Below, one piece after another: positions 41,755 through 52,300 of a DNA stretch of 64,000 bases. Made by a program: the position numbers and the translations under genes. Every line of letters starts with the position of its first letter. The first letter of the stretch is position 1. A model generated the notes under the pieces. The model had not been told where the DNA came from. It did no database searches and was given only the letters and a program-made list of their open reading frames with translations. Source of the stretch: Ruminiclostridium cellobioparum subsp. termitidis CT1112 (lineage in GTDB: Bacteria > Bacillota > Clostridia > Acetivibrionales > DSM-1351); contig NZ_AORV01000022.1 of NCBI RefSeq assembly GCF_000350485.1, positions 1-64,000 on the forward strand. Direction: 5' to 3'.

Positions 41755-43587
41755 ATGGGTAAGTTTATTTTAAATATAATTCACAGGCCGGAAATGGTTC
41801 CCGAATATGCCGAAAAAGTTACCGGCCAGGGTAAAAAAGAGGATATCTCAAGAAAAAGTCTTCTCACCGAATCATTAGATATCTTCAGGCTTCAGCAAAA
41901 AATCGCTCACGATAACGGGTTTAAAACAACCATTCAAATGACCTATGCAAGTCTTTTCAATGAGGAGGCCGTTGCATTGGCGAAAGAACATCATGAGAAA
42001 TACGGTGATGAAATAAGTCTTACGCTTCTCGGTCTACCCTGCAAGGAATTCAGGGAAAAATACAAGACAAAGGATTTCTGCATATGGATGTTTTCAATGG
42101 AGGATAAAAAATCCATTGTTACGGATGTTTTTGAAAAATTCCATCAGGCGTTCGGTTTCTATCCTACTTCAACAGGTTCATACTATTTGGACGCCGAGCT
42201 TACCAATTATATAAAGCAGCAATATCCCATGGTGACATGTGCCGTTGCCACATGTTGGGAGGAAGGTCCGAAGGCCTACAGAACCTGTAATAACTCCTGG
42301 TACACTCTATTTGACGGAGGCCCGTGGAATCCCTGGATACCATCCAAACAGAATACACACTCCCCTGCCGCCAATGAAGCGGAAGACAGCGGCATAGTAG
42401 CTATCCCGCACCTTTCAAGAGATCTTCTGGCCTGCTTCGACGGAAACGGCTCCAACTTCGGAACTCACCCGCAGAATGTATTGAGAGGTATGATCTATAA
42501 GAACGGAGAATATCCCTACCTTTATAATCTCATTGATCAATACAGATCACTTGCAAAATACAACAACGGGTATGCTTACAACATGATGTTTGTCGGCCCG
42601 GGCTGGATGAACAAAATGGGACGCTGGGAAGCCCCGTATGAACTGCTTGTGAAGAGTTATGAAGATGGTATGGCTTATTATGCCGAACTCCGTGACAAGG
42701 GCGAAATTGAAGATATGACCATGACTGAATTTGCCTGCTGGTACCGGGCAAATAAAACCTACACCGAGCCGGAGTGTGCTCTATGGAAGGACATACTGTA
42801 TGGGTCAGAAAAGCAGCTGTTTTGGTATGTTGATCCTTACCTCAGAACCTGTGTGGATATGAATCAGGGCGGAGCGCTTATTGATCTGAGACCTTATGTT
42901 TCAAAGCTTGATTGGCCTGTGGGTATTGGTACAAAGCATGTACAGGACGCATCATATCCCTTCCTTATCCAATCCATGTACAGAGCAGGTTATTTCACCC
43001 ATTATGCAGGCGAGGGTACCATTAAGAGCTGCAAGGTAAGCTATCAGGGAGAAGAAGTCGACCTGTGTCTTTGCAGAACTAAAGCCAGGTTTTCACAGGA
43101 AGGTAAGGACAGAATCCTGACTCTTGATCCTGTAGAGATAGAATTCAGTGACCTTACCATAAAGCTTGTATCAACTTTTACCTTTACCGAGGGTACAGGT
43201 AAAATTAAAATATCCAGAAAAATAATTGAGATGAGCAATCCTGACGCGGTTGTTCACATAAACGAGTATACTACAGCCTGCTATGGAACAACAGAGTACC
43301 CTGAGGATATGTACGGAATTATTCTGAAATGTATAGGTAAAAACGACGTCAAGGAAATCGTTTACAAATATAAGTGCCGTGAAGAAAGTGTTTTAAATGC
43401 AAGGAAGGTTGAAGCCGTGGTTCCCCAGATTGACACCAGACTTTCAATGACTCCTGTGGTCGATGGAGTTGAAGGATATTTCAGAGAAGGTTATGCCTTC
43501 TCTCCAATGTTTACCCTTGGATTAACAAAGAATATTTCTAATAACGAGGAGATGATCACATGTCTCAATCTGGAAAAGGCAGACTGA
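41755..43587 (+). CDS. Uncharacterised 610-residue protein, possible NodB/GH57-like barrel
   Basis: Not confidently recognised. No signal peptide or membrane segment, so it is cytoplasmic. The N-terminal third alternates predicted strands and helices in a pattern reminiscent of polysaccharide deacetylase or GH57-like barrels (F-K-T-T-I-Q-M-T-Y near residue 60; G-F-Y-P-T-S-T-G-S-Y-Y-L-D near 138, in the place of the G-F-R-P-P motif). The C-terminal third looks beta-rich. From memory it may belong to the DUF3863/DUF3864 pair, but I could not check. GGGAG lies before the ATG. It is divergent from an AraC regulator and followed by GH2 and GH43 genes, so a role in processing imported glycans is inferred. 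Confidence 0.6.
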   Translation: MGKFILNIIHRPEMVPEYAEKVTGQGKKEDISRKSLLTESLDIFRLQQKIAHDNGFKTTIQMTYASLFNEEAVALAKEHHEKYGDEISLTLLGLPCKEFREKYKTKDFCIWMFSMEDKKSIVTDVFEKFHQAFGFYPTSTGSYYLDAELTNYIKQQYPMVTCAVATCWEEGPKAYRTCNNSWYTLFDGGPWNPWIPSKQNTHSPAANEAEDSGIVAIPHLSRDLLACFDGNGSNFGTHPQNVLRGMIYKNGEYPYLYNLIDQYRSLAKYNNGYAYNMMFVGPGWMNKMGRWEAPYELLVKSYEDGMAYYAELRDKGEIEDMTMTEFACWYRANKTYTEPECALWKDILYGSEKQLFWYVDPYLRTCVDMNQGGALIDLRPYVSKLDWPVGIGTKHVQDASYPFLIQSMYRAGYFTHYAGEGTIKSCKVSYQGEEVDLCLCRTKARFSQEGKDRILTLDPVEIEFSDLTIKLVSTFTFTEGTGKIKISRKIIEMSNPDAVVHINEYTTACYGTTEYPEDMYGIILKCIGKNDVKEIVYKYKCREESVLNARKVEAVVPQIDTRLSMTPVVDGVEGYFREGYAFSPMFTLGLTKNISNNEEMITCLNLEKAD

Positions 43588-43772
43588 ATTACAGATGCCC
43601 CTCCTGCTTTATGAGGGATCTGGATATTGATATGTTTTATGACAAGGACAGGGATGAATACTATTGTCTTAGGTGCCAATACACAGGCAATGAAAAGGAT
43701 GTCCTTGAAAAAAACGAAATGGCACGTTTCAGATACAGAAACATGCTCAAGAGAATAACAACTTTTGATTAA
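43560..43772 (+). CDS. Small zinc-ribbon protein
   Basis: A 70-residue protein with two CxxC knuckles, Y-R-C-P-S-C and Y-Y-C-L-R-C, separated by about 23 residues: a classic zinc ribbon. Asp- and Tyr-rich between the knuckles, basic at the end. Overlaps the 610-residue gene by 28 bases in another frame, with GAGGAG 9 bases upstream of its ATG, so it is translated from the same message. Could be a small accessory or nucleic-acid-binding factor; no known family recognised. Confidence 0.7.
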   Translation: MSQSGKGRLNYRCPSCFMRDLDIDMFYDKDRDEYYCLRCQYTGNEKDVLEKNEMARFRYRNMLKRITTFD

Positions 43773-43792
43773 GTAAGAACTGTCATCGGACT

Positions 43793-43826
43793 AAAAGCCA
43801 GAGAATAAAAATATCTCTGGCTTTTA
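43793..43826 (+). terminator. Intrinsic terminator after the zinc-ribbon gene
   Basis: AAAAGCCAGAGA and TCTCTGGCTTTT form a 12-bp stem around an A/T loop, with a short U-tract. It ends the two-gene unit before the GH2 gene. Confidence 0.85.
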
Positions 43827-43881
43827 TAAATTAAAATGCATTAATAAAAAATATGATGCTTAAATGTAAAGGAGGCAGAGT

Positions 43882-46263
43882 ATGAAGAATTATTTACCGA
43901 AACGCTTAAGTTTTAATCACGACTGGCTGTTCCAACTTGAAGATACTATCAACGGGGAAGCTCCGGCATTAAATGATGAAAGCTGGAGAAAATTAAATTT
44001 ACCTCATGATTGGAGTATTGAATATCCTGTTGACCAAAGGAATCGTACCGGCAGCGGCGGTGGTTTTGCCAAAGCCGGCATAGCCTGGTACCGAAAACAT
44101 TTTAAAACCACTGAAGACATAAGGAATAAGCACATTTCATTAATGTTTGACGGTGTTTATATGGATTCAACCGTTTATCTGAACGGCAAGGAAATAGGGA
44201 GGTGCAGCTACGGATACAGTTCGTTTTCAGTTGACCTCTCGGATTGTTTAGAAGAAGATAATGTGATTGCGGTACGGGTTGATAACTCACTGCAGCCAAA
44301 TTCCCGCTGGTATACGGGTTCCGGCATTTACCGCAACGTTTGGATGGATATATATGAGAACGTGCATATTGCTCAGTGGGGGGTATTCTGTTATACCGAC
44401 AAGATATGTAAGGAGATAAATCAAGCCAGCCTCAGAATATCAGCAACAATCAATAACAAAAGTAATAAACGGGTGAATACCGGCGTAATACACAGAATAT
44501 ATGATCATGAAGGCAACCAGGTCAGTTTTTCGGGAGCACCGCTGACCTTGGAGCCCGGTGCAGGCGGTGAGACTTTAGTATATCCCGGCATAAAGCATCC
44601 ACATTTGTGGACAGATACCGATCCTTATTTATATACTCTGAAAAGTACTGTTGTTGTAAACAGTGAGCCGGTAGATACAGTTCTGACAAGGATCGGTGTA
44701 CGTACGGCGACATTTGACAGTGACAAGGGGTTTCTTTTAAATGGTGAAAATGTAAAAATCAAAGGTGTCTGCATCCATCATGACTGTGGTCCCAGCGGTG
44801 CTGTCGGTTACAGAGAAACCTTGGAACGGCGCTTGCAGACTCTAAAGGAAATGGGATGTAACGGCATCCGCTGCGCTCATAATCCACCCGCACCCGAACT
44901 GCTTGATTTGTGCGATGAACTCGGCTTCCTGGTAATGGATGAAGCCTTTGACGAATGGATGCTCACCAAGGATAAGAACAATAACTATTACAGTGAAGGT
45001 TTCGCTTATGGCTACAGTCAATTTTTCGGTAATAATGCTGAAAAAGATTTGTTAAGAATGTTACACCGGGACAGAAACCATCCCTCCGTTATTGTCTGGA
45101 GTATTGGAAACGAAATCCCCGAGCAATGTTCCCAGGACGGAGTAAAAATATTGAAATTTCTGAGAGACATTTGCCACCGTGAGGATTCAAGCCGCATGGT
45201 TACCTGTGCCTGCGACAATATTGAGTCAATACAGCCCTATATAGCCAGAAATGATTTTTTAAGTGAGCTTGACGTTGTCGGGTACAATTATACGGGCCGC
45301 TGGAGGCAGCGTGCCGAAACACTCTATGATGAGGATAGAATTAATTATCCTGAACGCCGTATATGCGGTTCTGAGAATTCTGCCGGCTGGGGCGCTGTTA
45401 GAGGTATTTATGGTTCTGACCTGAGCTATGCAACTCAGACTTTGGATTTTCAGTGGTTATGGAGGTACACCGCAAGCCGTGATTTTATTGCCGGGGACTT
45501 CATATGGACTGGTTTTGATTATCTTGGCGAATGCCGGTGGCCGAGCAGAGGGTCAACTGCCGGGCATATTGATACTGCAGGATTTGTAAAAGATTCTTTT
45601 TACTTTTTAAGAAGCATTTGGAATACTGAGAAAATCACACTGCACCTTTTGCCTCACTGGAATTGGGAAGGTGAAGAAGGAGACTTTAAACAAGTTATCG
45701 CTTATACAAATTGCGATGAGGTGGCACTTTATTTAAACGGCAGGCTGGTTGGCAAAAAATCATTTCATTGCCCCAGACACGGATGTGTGACAGCCTGGAA
45801 TGATTTTCCCAAAATTAAAGCAACAACACATGATTTACATCTGACTTGGGACGTACCATATGAACCTGGAGAATTGAAGGCAGTTGGGTATAAAAATGGT
45901 GAAGCTGCAGTAGAAACCGTTGTGAGGTCTACCGGAAAGCCGGTTGCTTTAGGAGCCGTTACCGACAGGCAGGAGATTGCTGTAGATGGCGTTTTTCATA
46001 TTAATATTTCCACAATTGATTCAAATGGTTTACATGTACCTGATGCTTCCCCCGTAATTCACTGTGAAGTTAAAGGTCCGGCACACCTTGTTGGCATGGA
46101 TTCGGGAGATTTATCCGATCATACACTTTATAACTCACCAGATCGAAAAATGTTTTCCGGTTATTTAATGGCTATGATTTATGCTGACGGTCCCGGAACT
46201 ATAGATGTTGTATTTTCAACCGAAGGTATGTCTGATCTCGAAGTGAGGGTAAAATCAAAATAG
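43882..46263 (+). CDS. Glycoside hydrolase family 2 protein (beta-galactosidase-like)
   Basis: A 793-residue enzyme without a signal peptide, so probably acting on imported sugars. GH2 architecture: N-terminal jelly-roll sugar-binding domain (about 10-170, with L-P-H-D-W-S), an Ig-like domain (about 175-275), a TIM barrel (about 280-590), then C-terminal Ig-like domains typical of the DUF4982 type. Catalytic residues: acid/base Glu411 in W-S-I-G-N-E-I-P and nucleophile Glu498 in C-G-S-E-N-S. GGAGG precedes the ATG. Beta-galactosidase is the usual activity for this layout, but beta-glucuronidase or beta-mannosidase cannot be excluded. The convergent neighbour is a GH43 galactanase-like protein, consistent with a galactan pathway. 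Confidence 0.88.
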   Translation: MKNYLPKRLSFNHDWLFQLEDTINGEAPALNDESWRKLNLPHDWSIEYPVDQRNRTGSGGGFAKAGIAWYRKHFKTTEDIRNKHISLMFDGVYMDSTVYLNGKEIGRCSYGYSSFSVDLSDCLEEDNVIAVRVDNSLQPNSRWYTGSGIYRNVWMDIYENVHIAQWGVFCYTDKICKEINQASLRISATINNKSNKRVNTGVIHRIYDHEGNQVSFSGAPLTLEPGAGGETLVYPGIKHPHLWTDTDPYLYTLKSTVVVNSEPVDTVLTRIGVRTATFDSDKGFLLNGENVKIKGVCIHHDCGPSGAVGYRETLERRLQTLKEMGCNGIRCAHNPPAPELLDLCDELGFLVMDEAFDEWMLTKDKNNNYYSEGFAYGYSQFFGNNAEKDLLRMLHRDRNHPSVIVWSIGNEIPEQCSQDGVKILKFLRDICHREDSSRMVTCACDNIESIQPYIARNDFLSELDVVGYNYTGRWRQRAETLYDEDRINYPERRICGSENSAGWGAVRGIYGSDLSYATQTLDFQWLWRYTASRDFIAGDFIWTGFDYLGECRWPSRGSTAGHIDTAGFVKDSFYFLRSIWNTEKITLHLLPHWNWEGEEGDFKQVIAYTNCDEVALYLNGRLVGKKSFHCPRHGCVTAWNDFPKIKATTHDLHLTWDVPYEPGELKAVGYKNGEAAVETVVRSTGKPVALGAVTDRQEIAVDGVFHINISTIDSNGLHVPDASPVIHCEVKGPAHLVGMDSGDLSDHTLYNSPDRKMFSGYLMAMIYADGPGTIDVVFSTEGMSDLEVRVKSK

Positions 46264-46280
46264 CGCAGATGATAAATCAA

Positions 46281-46311
46281 GAGATGCCTGATTATCCAAA
46301 TCAGGCATCTC
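46281..46311. terminator. Bidirectional terminator between convergent GH2 and GH43 genes
   Basis: GAGATGCCTGATT (46281-46293) and AATCAGGCATCTC (46299-46311) are perfect 13-bp arms with a short loop between two convergent stops. The flanks are T/A-rich (TTAATAATT on the plus side). Confidence 0.8.
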
Positions 46312-46329
46312 TTAATAATTAATTTAACA

Positions 46330-49300
46330 CTACTTTTGTGTATAAATCTTATAAAGTATTGCTGCTGCTTCAGCTCTTGTGGTTGGATCGGCAGGATTTA
46401 CCGTGGTACTGCTGCGTCCTGTAATAAAGCCCATTTTAACCATTGTTGCAATATTCTCTACTGCATATTTGGCAACTTTATTTGAATCGGCATACTTTTT
46501 CAGATCACTGGCATTGCCGGGGTTCAACTTCTTCTTTGCTGCCTGTAATGCCTTTATGGTCATTACTGCCATATCCTGTCTTGAAATTTCCTTATCAGGA
46601 CTGAATTTGCCATCATAGCCTACTGTTATACCAAGGGCTTTTGCAATTCCTATTTCATTGCAGTACTTCTCCGACGCCTTAATGTCACTGAAGTTTGACG
46701 AATATTCCGCCTCAAGTCCAAGAGTTCTTACAAGCCAGGCCAGATATTCACCCCTTGTTACATTCTTTGCCGGGCTGTAATCTGTTGCAGAAGTACCATC
46801 GATAGTTCCATTTGAAGCCAGTGTATTAATAGCCTCTGCTGCCCAGGAATGCTTCTCCAGATCTGAGAAGTTCACCTTGGTGAATACTACAGCATACCTG
46901 CTGAAGTGGGTAGTTGTGAATACCATGGCTTTTTCTTCAGCAACGAATTGTGCATTGATTATTTCAGTTTTTCCGCTTTCCCCCAAATAGAGCACTTTCA
47001 GATACTGCTTATTTGCAAGCTCTTCAGCAGTTGGATTGTACGGTATTTTCACAGTAACCGCTGCATTTGTATTACTCCATGCCACTACTTTACCATCCAC
47101 CTTAATATTCAGTTCAACCACAGGCCTGTTACCTATCTTCCTCTTAGTATCGGATTTTGCGCTTGAAGCATCTGCTGCTGCCATACTGAGTACTATACTT
47201 TTTGCATTGGCAGTATCAATTGTGTTGATCATGCCTGCAGGTGCTTCCATAGTGCCTAATTGAGTAATTATTACTAATTTAATCCCGGCCTTATCGGCGG
47301 TAAATGCAGATATTGGAAGTTCAGTGTCATATGCTTTTGCTCCGTTGACTTCAGGTATCACTATTGAAACTGACTTGACACCTTTAGCATCAGCTTTTGC
47401 ATTTTCAACCGCTTTCTTTATATCTTCTTCCTTAACAGGTACGGTTGCAATTCCTGTTGATGTATTTAATACCGGCGGGGCTGTTTTAATTGTGTCACCT
47501 TCAACTTTTGTCTTCGGTGTTTCAACTGTTGAACCAGAGGAGCCTCCTCCCGAACTACCTGATGAACCTCCTGCTGAGCCTCCCTCTGTTGGAGCCGGAG
47601 CCACCGGTTTTCCGGTTATACTTGTACCTGACGACATATTTCCGGTAGTATCAACAGTTTTCAGTACTATTGTATAATTGGTTCCATTGGTGAGTCCCGT
47701 AACAGTTGCCGCTTGAACTCCTTTACTTACGTTCTTTTCGGCAATCCCGTTTCCGCTTACCAATACATGGTCGAAATCCGCATCTGTCGGATCAGTCCAC
47801 GTAAGTGTCAGCTGACCGTTACCCGCATTCACTGCTGCCCCTGTTACTTCCTCCGGAGCTTTTGTGTCAGGGACTGCATCTTGGACCGGTGTTCCTCTTA
47901 CACTTGCTCCAGTTGATATATTTCCTACAGTATCAACCGTCTTAAGTACAACTGTATACTCTGTTCCGTTTGATAATCCGATTATTTTTGCCGTCTGAAT
48001 TCCCGCACTTATGCTTTGTTCAGTTATTCCATCACCGCTTACCAATACATGGTGGAAATCCGCATCTGTTGGATCAGTCCATGTAATTGTCAGCTGTCCG
48101 TTACCCTCAGTTACTACCGCACCTGTCACTTCTGCCGGAGCTGTTGTGTCAGTTATAACTTCAACATCACAGGTTGCAACAAAATTTCCGTCAACTGTTT
48201 TGGCGGTTATTGCAGTAGCTCCAAGTCCAACCGGTGTTACATTTCCATTATCATCAACAGTTGCTACCATGGAATCGCCTGTTGACCAGATAACATTTTT
48301 AACCGCGGCATCTTGCGGATTAAAGACTAATTCCAGTTTATCCGATGCTCCGCCAAGGTTCAATTTCAATTTGGACTTATCAAAAGATACACCTTTTACA
48401 GGTTCGGCATTCTTTGTGAGGGTCAGATTGTCAATCTGAACCCAGTTATTTGCCGGTGAATCGGAATATACTCCCACTTCGCATTGCCCATTAGTAACTG
48501 CAATATTATTTGACACTGTAACCTGGGTCCAGCTTCCAATAGCTGTCTTGGCAGAGTAAGCCAATTCAGGTCCTCCATAGTTTTTGGCATAGATATCACA
48601 AATATTCTGTCCTCCGCTGCTTCTGACCCATGCTTTTAATGTATAGGAACCGTTGGGCAGGTCTGTTATGACCTGTTTTAATGATGCTGTATAATAAGAT
48701 GAAGCTTTCTGCTGCCAAACGTAATTTCCAGCATATGGTCTGAAACTTTTTGTAGACAAATTAGCGTTAGCTGCACCCTCTACATTATCGGATACGTCCC
48801 AACCTACAGGTTTGGGTACTACGATACGGTCTGCTTCAAATTCAGGATTGTGAATGTAATTATTGGCTGTCCCAACAGTCCATGTACCCTCTTCGGCATT
48901 TAGATTCCATTGGGATAAATCATTGAATATGGGGTTATCACCTTCAAAGGATAATGGAACCCATTGGTTGTAGCCAAGTCCATTCCCTGCAAAATCACTC
49001 CATCTGTCTCCACAGTATATGACAGTTGTTCGGGAGGTACCTGTTACTGTCACAAAAAAACCTGTCTGTGAAACATGACTGTAGCTTTTTTCAGAATTGG
49101 TCATTACTGTTTCCGGGCTATAGGGTCCTAAAATATTACTTGCAGATATCATGTAGGTATTGGACGTATTCCAGCCATGCAAATCAGAAGAACATACATA
49201 ATATCTGCCATTGTACTTAAACATACAATTGCCCTCACGTCCAGCACCACCAAAAATCTTTGTAGGAGCTTCCAGATCCAGATAATCAGATTCTCTCAAT

Positions 49301-52300
49301 GGAACCACATACGTATTCGTACGGCCGCTTGCGCTTGAACAGATGAGATATGCTTTTCCATCATCATCCACGAATACAGTCTGGTCACCGGTTCCGCCAT
49401 TCACAAAAAACGGCATGTCCACTAAAACATGGTCAAAAACAAATGGCCCTGTGGGTGAATCACTGGTTGCAAACAATATATTATTATGAGCCATATTATC
49501 ATTATCTTCGTACTGTGAAAGTAGAACATACTTTTTAGTGTTTTGGTTATATGCAACACCCATACGTCCTACCCATACTGTAGCTTGCATACCAGCAGAT
49601 TGATCGTTCATAACATCCCCTTCATTTTTCCAATTGACCAAATCTGTGGAAGAATAACATGTAAATGCATCAAAGGTACAGGTATCAATTTTTCCGTTTA
49701 GCGGATTATTGTAATAAATAGGAGCCTCCTTATACCTAACCCCATACCAATAGTATTTATCTCCGAATTTAAAAATTCCGCCACCCTGCGAATAAATCGG
49801 ATTACCGTCAATATCCTTATAAAAGGTATCATTTGTAATTGTCTTATTCAGCCGGACAACTTCCACCGTACATGTTGCTTCAAAAGCTCCGTCAACTGTT
49901 TTAGCAGTTATAACCGCTGTTCCTGCTGATACCGAAGTCACAACACCTTCTGCAACTGTTGCTGCAGCCGGGTTGTCAGTTGTCCAGACAATATTTTTAT
50001 TTGATGCGTTTACCGGTTCAAAAGCTGCTGTCAAGCTGCCGGTTGCACCGCCTGCCGGTAATGTAATATATGATTTGTCAAGTGATACTCCAGTTGCAGG
50101 AACATTTGGCAATACTGTCACTGCACAGTCGGCTGTAAAGCCGCCGTCTATTGCTGTGGCAGTAATAGTTGCCGTCCCTGCTCCTACAGGAGTTACAATA
50201 CCGTTTGATGAAACTGTTGCTACAGCCGGATCACTGGAAGTCCAGGTCACATTTCTATCCAGCGCTGTGGCAGGCTGAGCTATAGAGGCCACTGAAGCAC
50301 CTGGTCCTCCTACGCTGAGTTCCAGATTTGACTTTGACAATGTCAGCCCGGTTACAGACTGTGTAACTGCCACACTGCAGGTGGCATTGAAACCTCCATC
50401 AACAGTTGTAACAGTTATTGTAGCAGTACCCGCTCCTACTGGCGTTACAACACCATTTGCCACTGCTGCCACATCCGGCTTACTGCTGATCCAGGTCAAA
50501 TTTTGATTGGATGCATTAACAGGAGATATTATTGCCGATAATGATACAGGCCCTTGTGCCGTTACAAGTGACAGGTTTGATTTGTTCAAGGTCACTCCTG
50601 TCACACCTACCTTTACAGTTACATCACAGGTTGCTGTAAAGCCTCCATCATCTGTTGTCACGGTTATTGCAGCTGTTCCCGACCCTTTCGGAGTTACAGC
50701 GCCGTTAGCGGAAACAGTTGCCACCAGCGGATTACTTGTTGACCAGTTGAGGTAGGTATCAGTGGCATTATAAGGTTCTATGGCAGGTGTCAATACTGCA
50801 TCGGCTCCTCCTACATTTAAGGAAAGGATCGAATTACCCAGTGTCACCCCCGTTACAGGTATCCATGGTAAAGGAGCTCCTGAAGCCTGAATGGTGACGC
50901 TGGCTGTTTGAGTACTTCCCCCATATTCAGGGAATGCGTCAACCGTAAGGTCAATTAATGCTTGTCCCGGAGCTTTAACATAGACAAGCCCGGTAGAAGG
51001 ATTTACCTGTGCAACCGCTGGATTGCTTGAGGTCCAGGTTGCAGATCTGAAATCCGCGTCTGCAGGATTGACCTGAGGATAAAGCTGGAGTACATCAGCA
51101 GTAATTGCACCCATTGTTGTTGATTTTACATTGCTGCTTCCGTCAAAAATATCTATATCTGTCACCTGATTTAAAGGCCGCACAGTTACATCACAACTTG
51201 CCGTTTTGGCAGGATCGTCTACTGAGGTTGCTGTTACGGTTATTGCACCGGTTGTCACCGCAGTTACAACCCCCAGGGAGTTTACTGTTGCAATGGAGGG
51301 GTCACTTGATGTCCATATCACAGTCTGGTTTATACCAGGTGCATTCGGATTTACTGTTGCCTTCAAGAAAGCTTTATTGCTTGCAGCTTCAGGAACATTG
51401 CACAAGCTCAATGAAGTTTTGTCAAGACTTACTGAGGTTATAGGCGGTATGGTTCCATAGACATTAAGATTGTCTATCCAGGATGACCATGAGGCTGTAC
51501 CTGGTCTTTGCCAATAGCAGGTAATCCCGCCAAAATTATTTGTGTAAGTTACCGCTGTTGAAAAAGGTATGTCGTTCACTGTTACAGTTTTTGTTGAATC
51601 GCTTTTATCAGTGAATGTAAAGTTAATTTTTTTATTCACAAAATCCAGTATAACATTTACATTATACGTTGTATTAGGGATATCAAAACCGGAAGGAGCT
51701 ATCCTGGCCGCAGTTTGAGATCCCGAGCTTGCCCCCGGCAGGGTAATAGCTTCAAATTTTGCAAGATTCGGCTTTGTATCGTACAGGACACCATTCACTG
51801 TATTTGTAATACCAAAAGTTATATAGTTATTGCTGGAGCTGTCCTGTATCTTTATCATACCGGTACTGTTTACGGGAGCACCTACATTCCAGTCAAAATT
51901 TATAACAATCTTCTTATTTACCACAGATGTAAATGCCTTGCGTGAATCTCTGTCTCCGCTGGCATTACTGCTGAATTGAAAAACATTGCCGGTCACACCT
52001 GGAACAGTTGTGACTATATTATTCATTGCCGCCCCGGCAAGGCTTTTTACACACCCCCATGTATTGTCTAATGCCAGGTTATCAAAACTCTCACTCACAT
52101 AAGGAACATATACGGCACATGAGGCTGTATAGCCTCCATCCTGTGTAGTTGCGGTAATTAGTGCCGTGCCTTTCCCGACAGCAGTTACTACACCGTTGGA
52201 GTCAACAGTGGCCACACCGGTATCACTGGATTGCCATGCAATACTTGTTGTTGCGCCGGCTGGCTGCACACTCGCAGCCAATTGTGTTGTCGGCGCACTT

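Noticed and set aside
47324-51460. Several plus-strand open frames of 60-142 codons opposite the giant surface protein
   Set aside because: They follow the Thr/Val-rich repeat composition of the minus-strand gene and have no ribosome sites; shadows.
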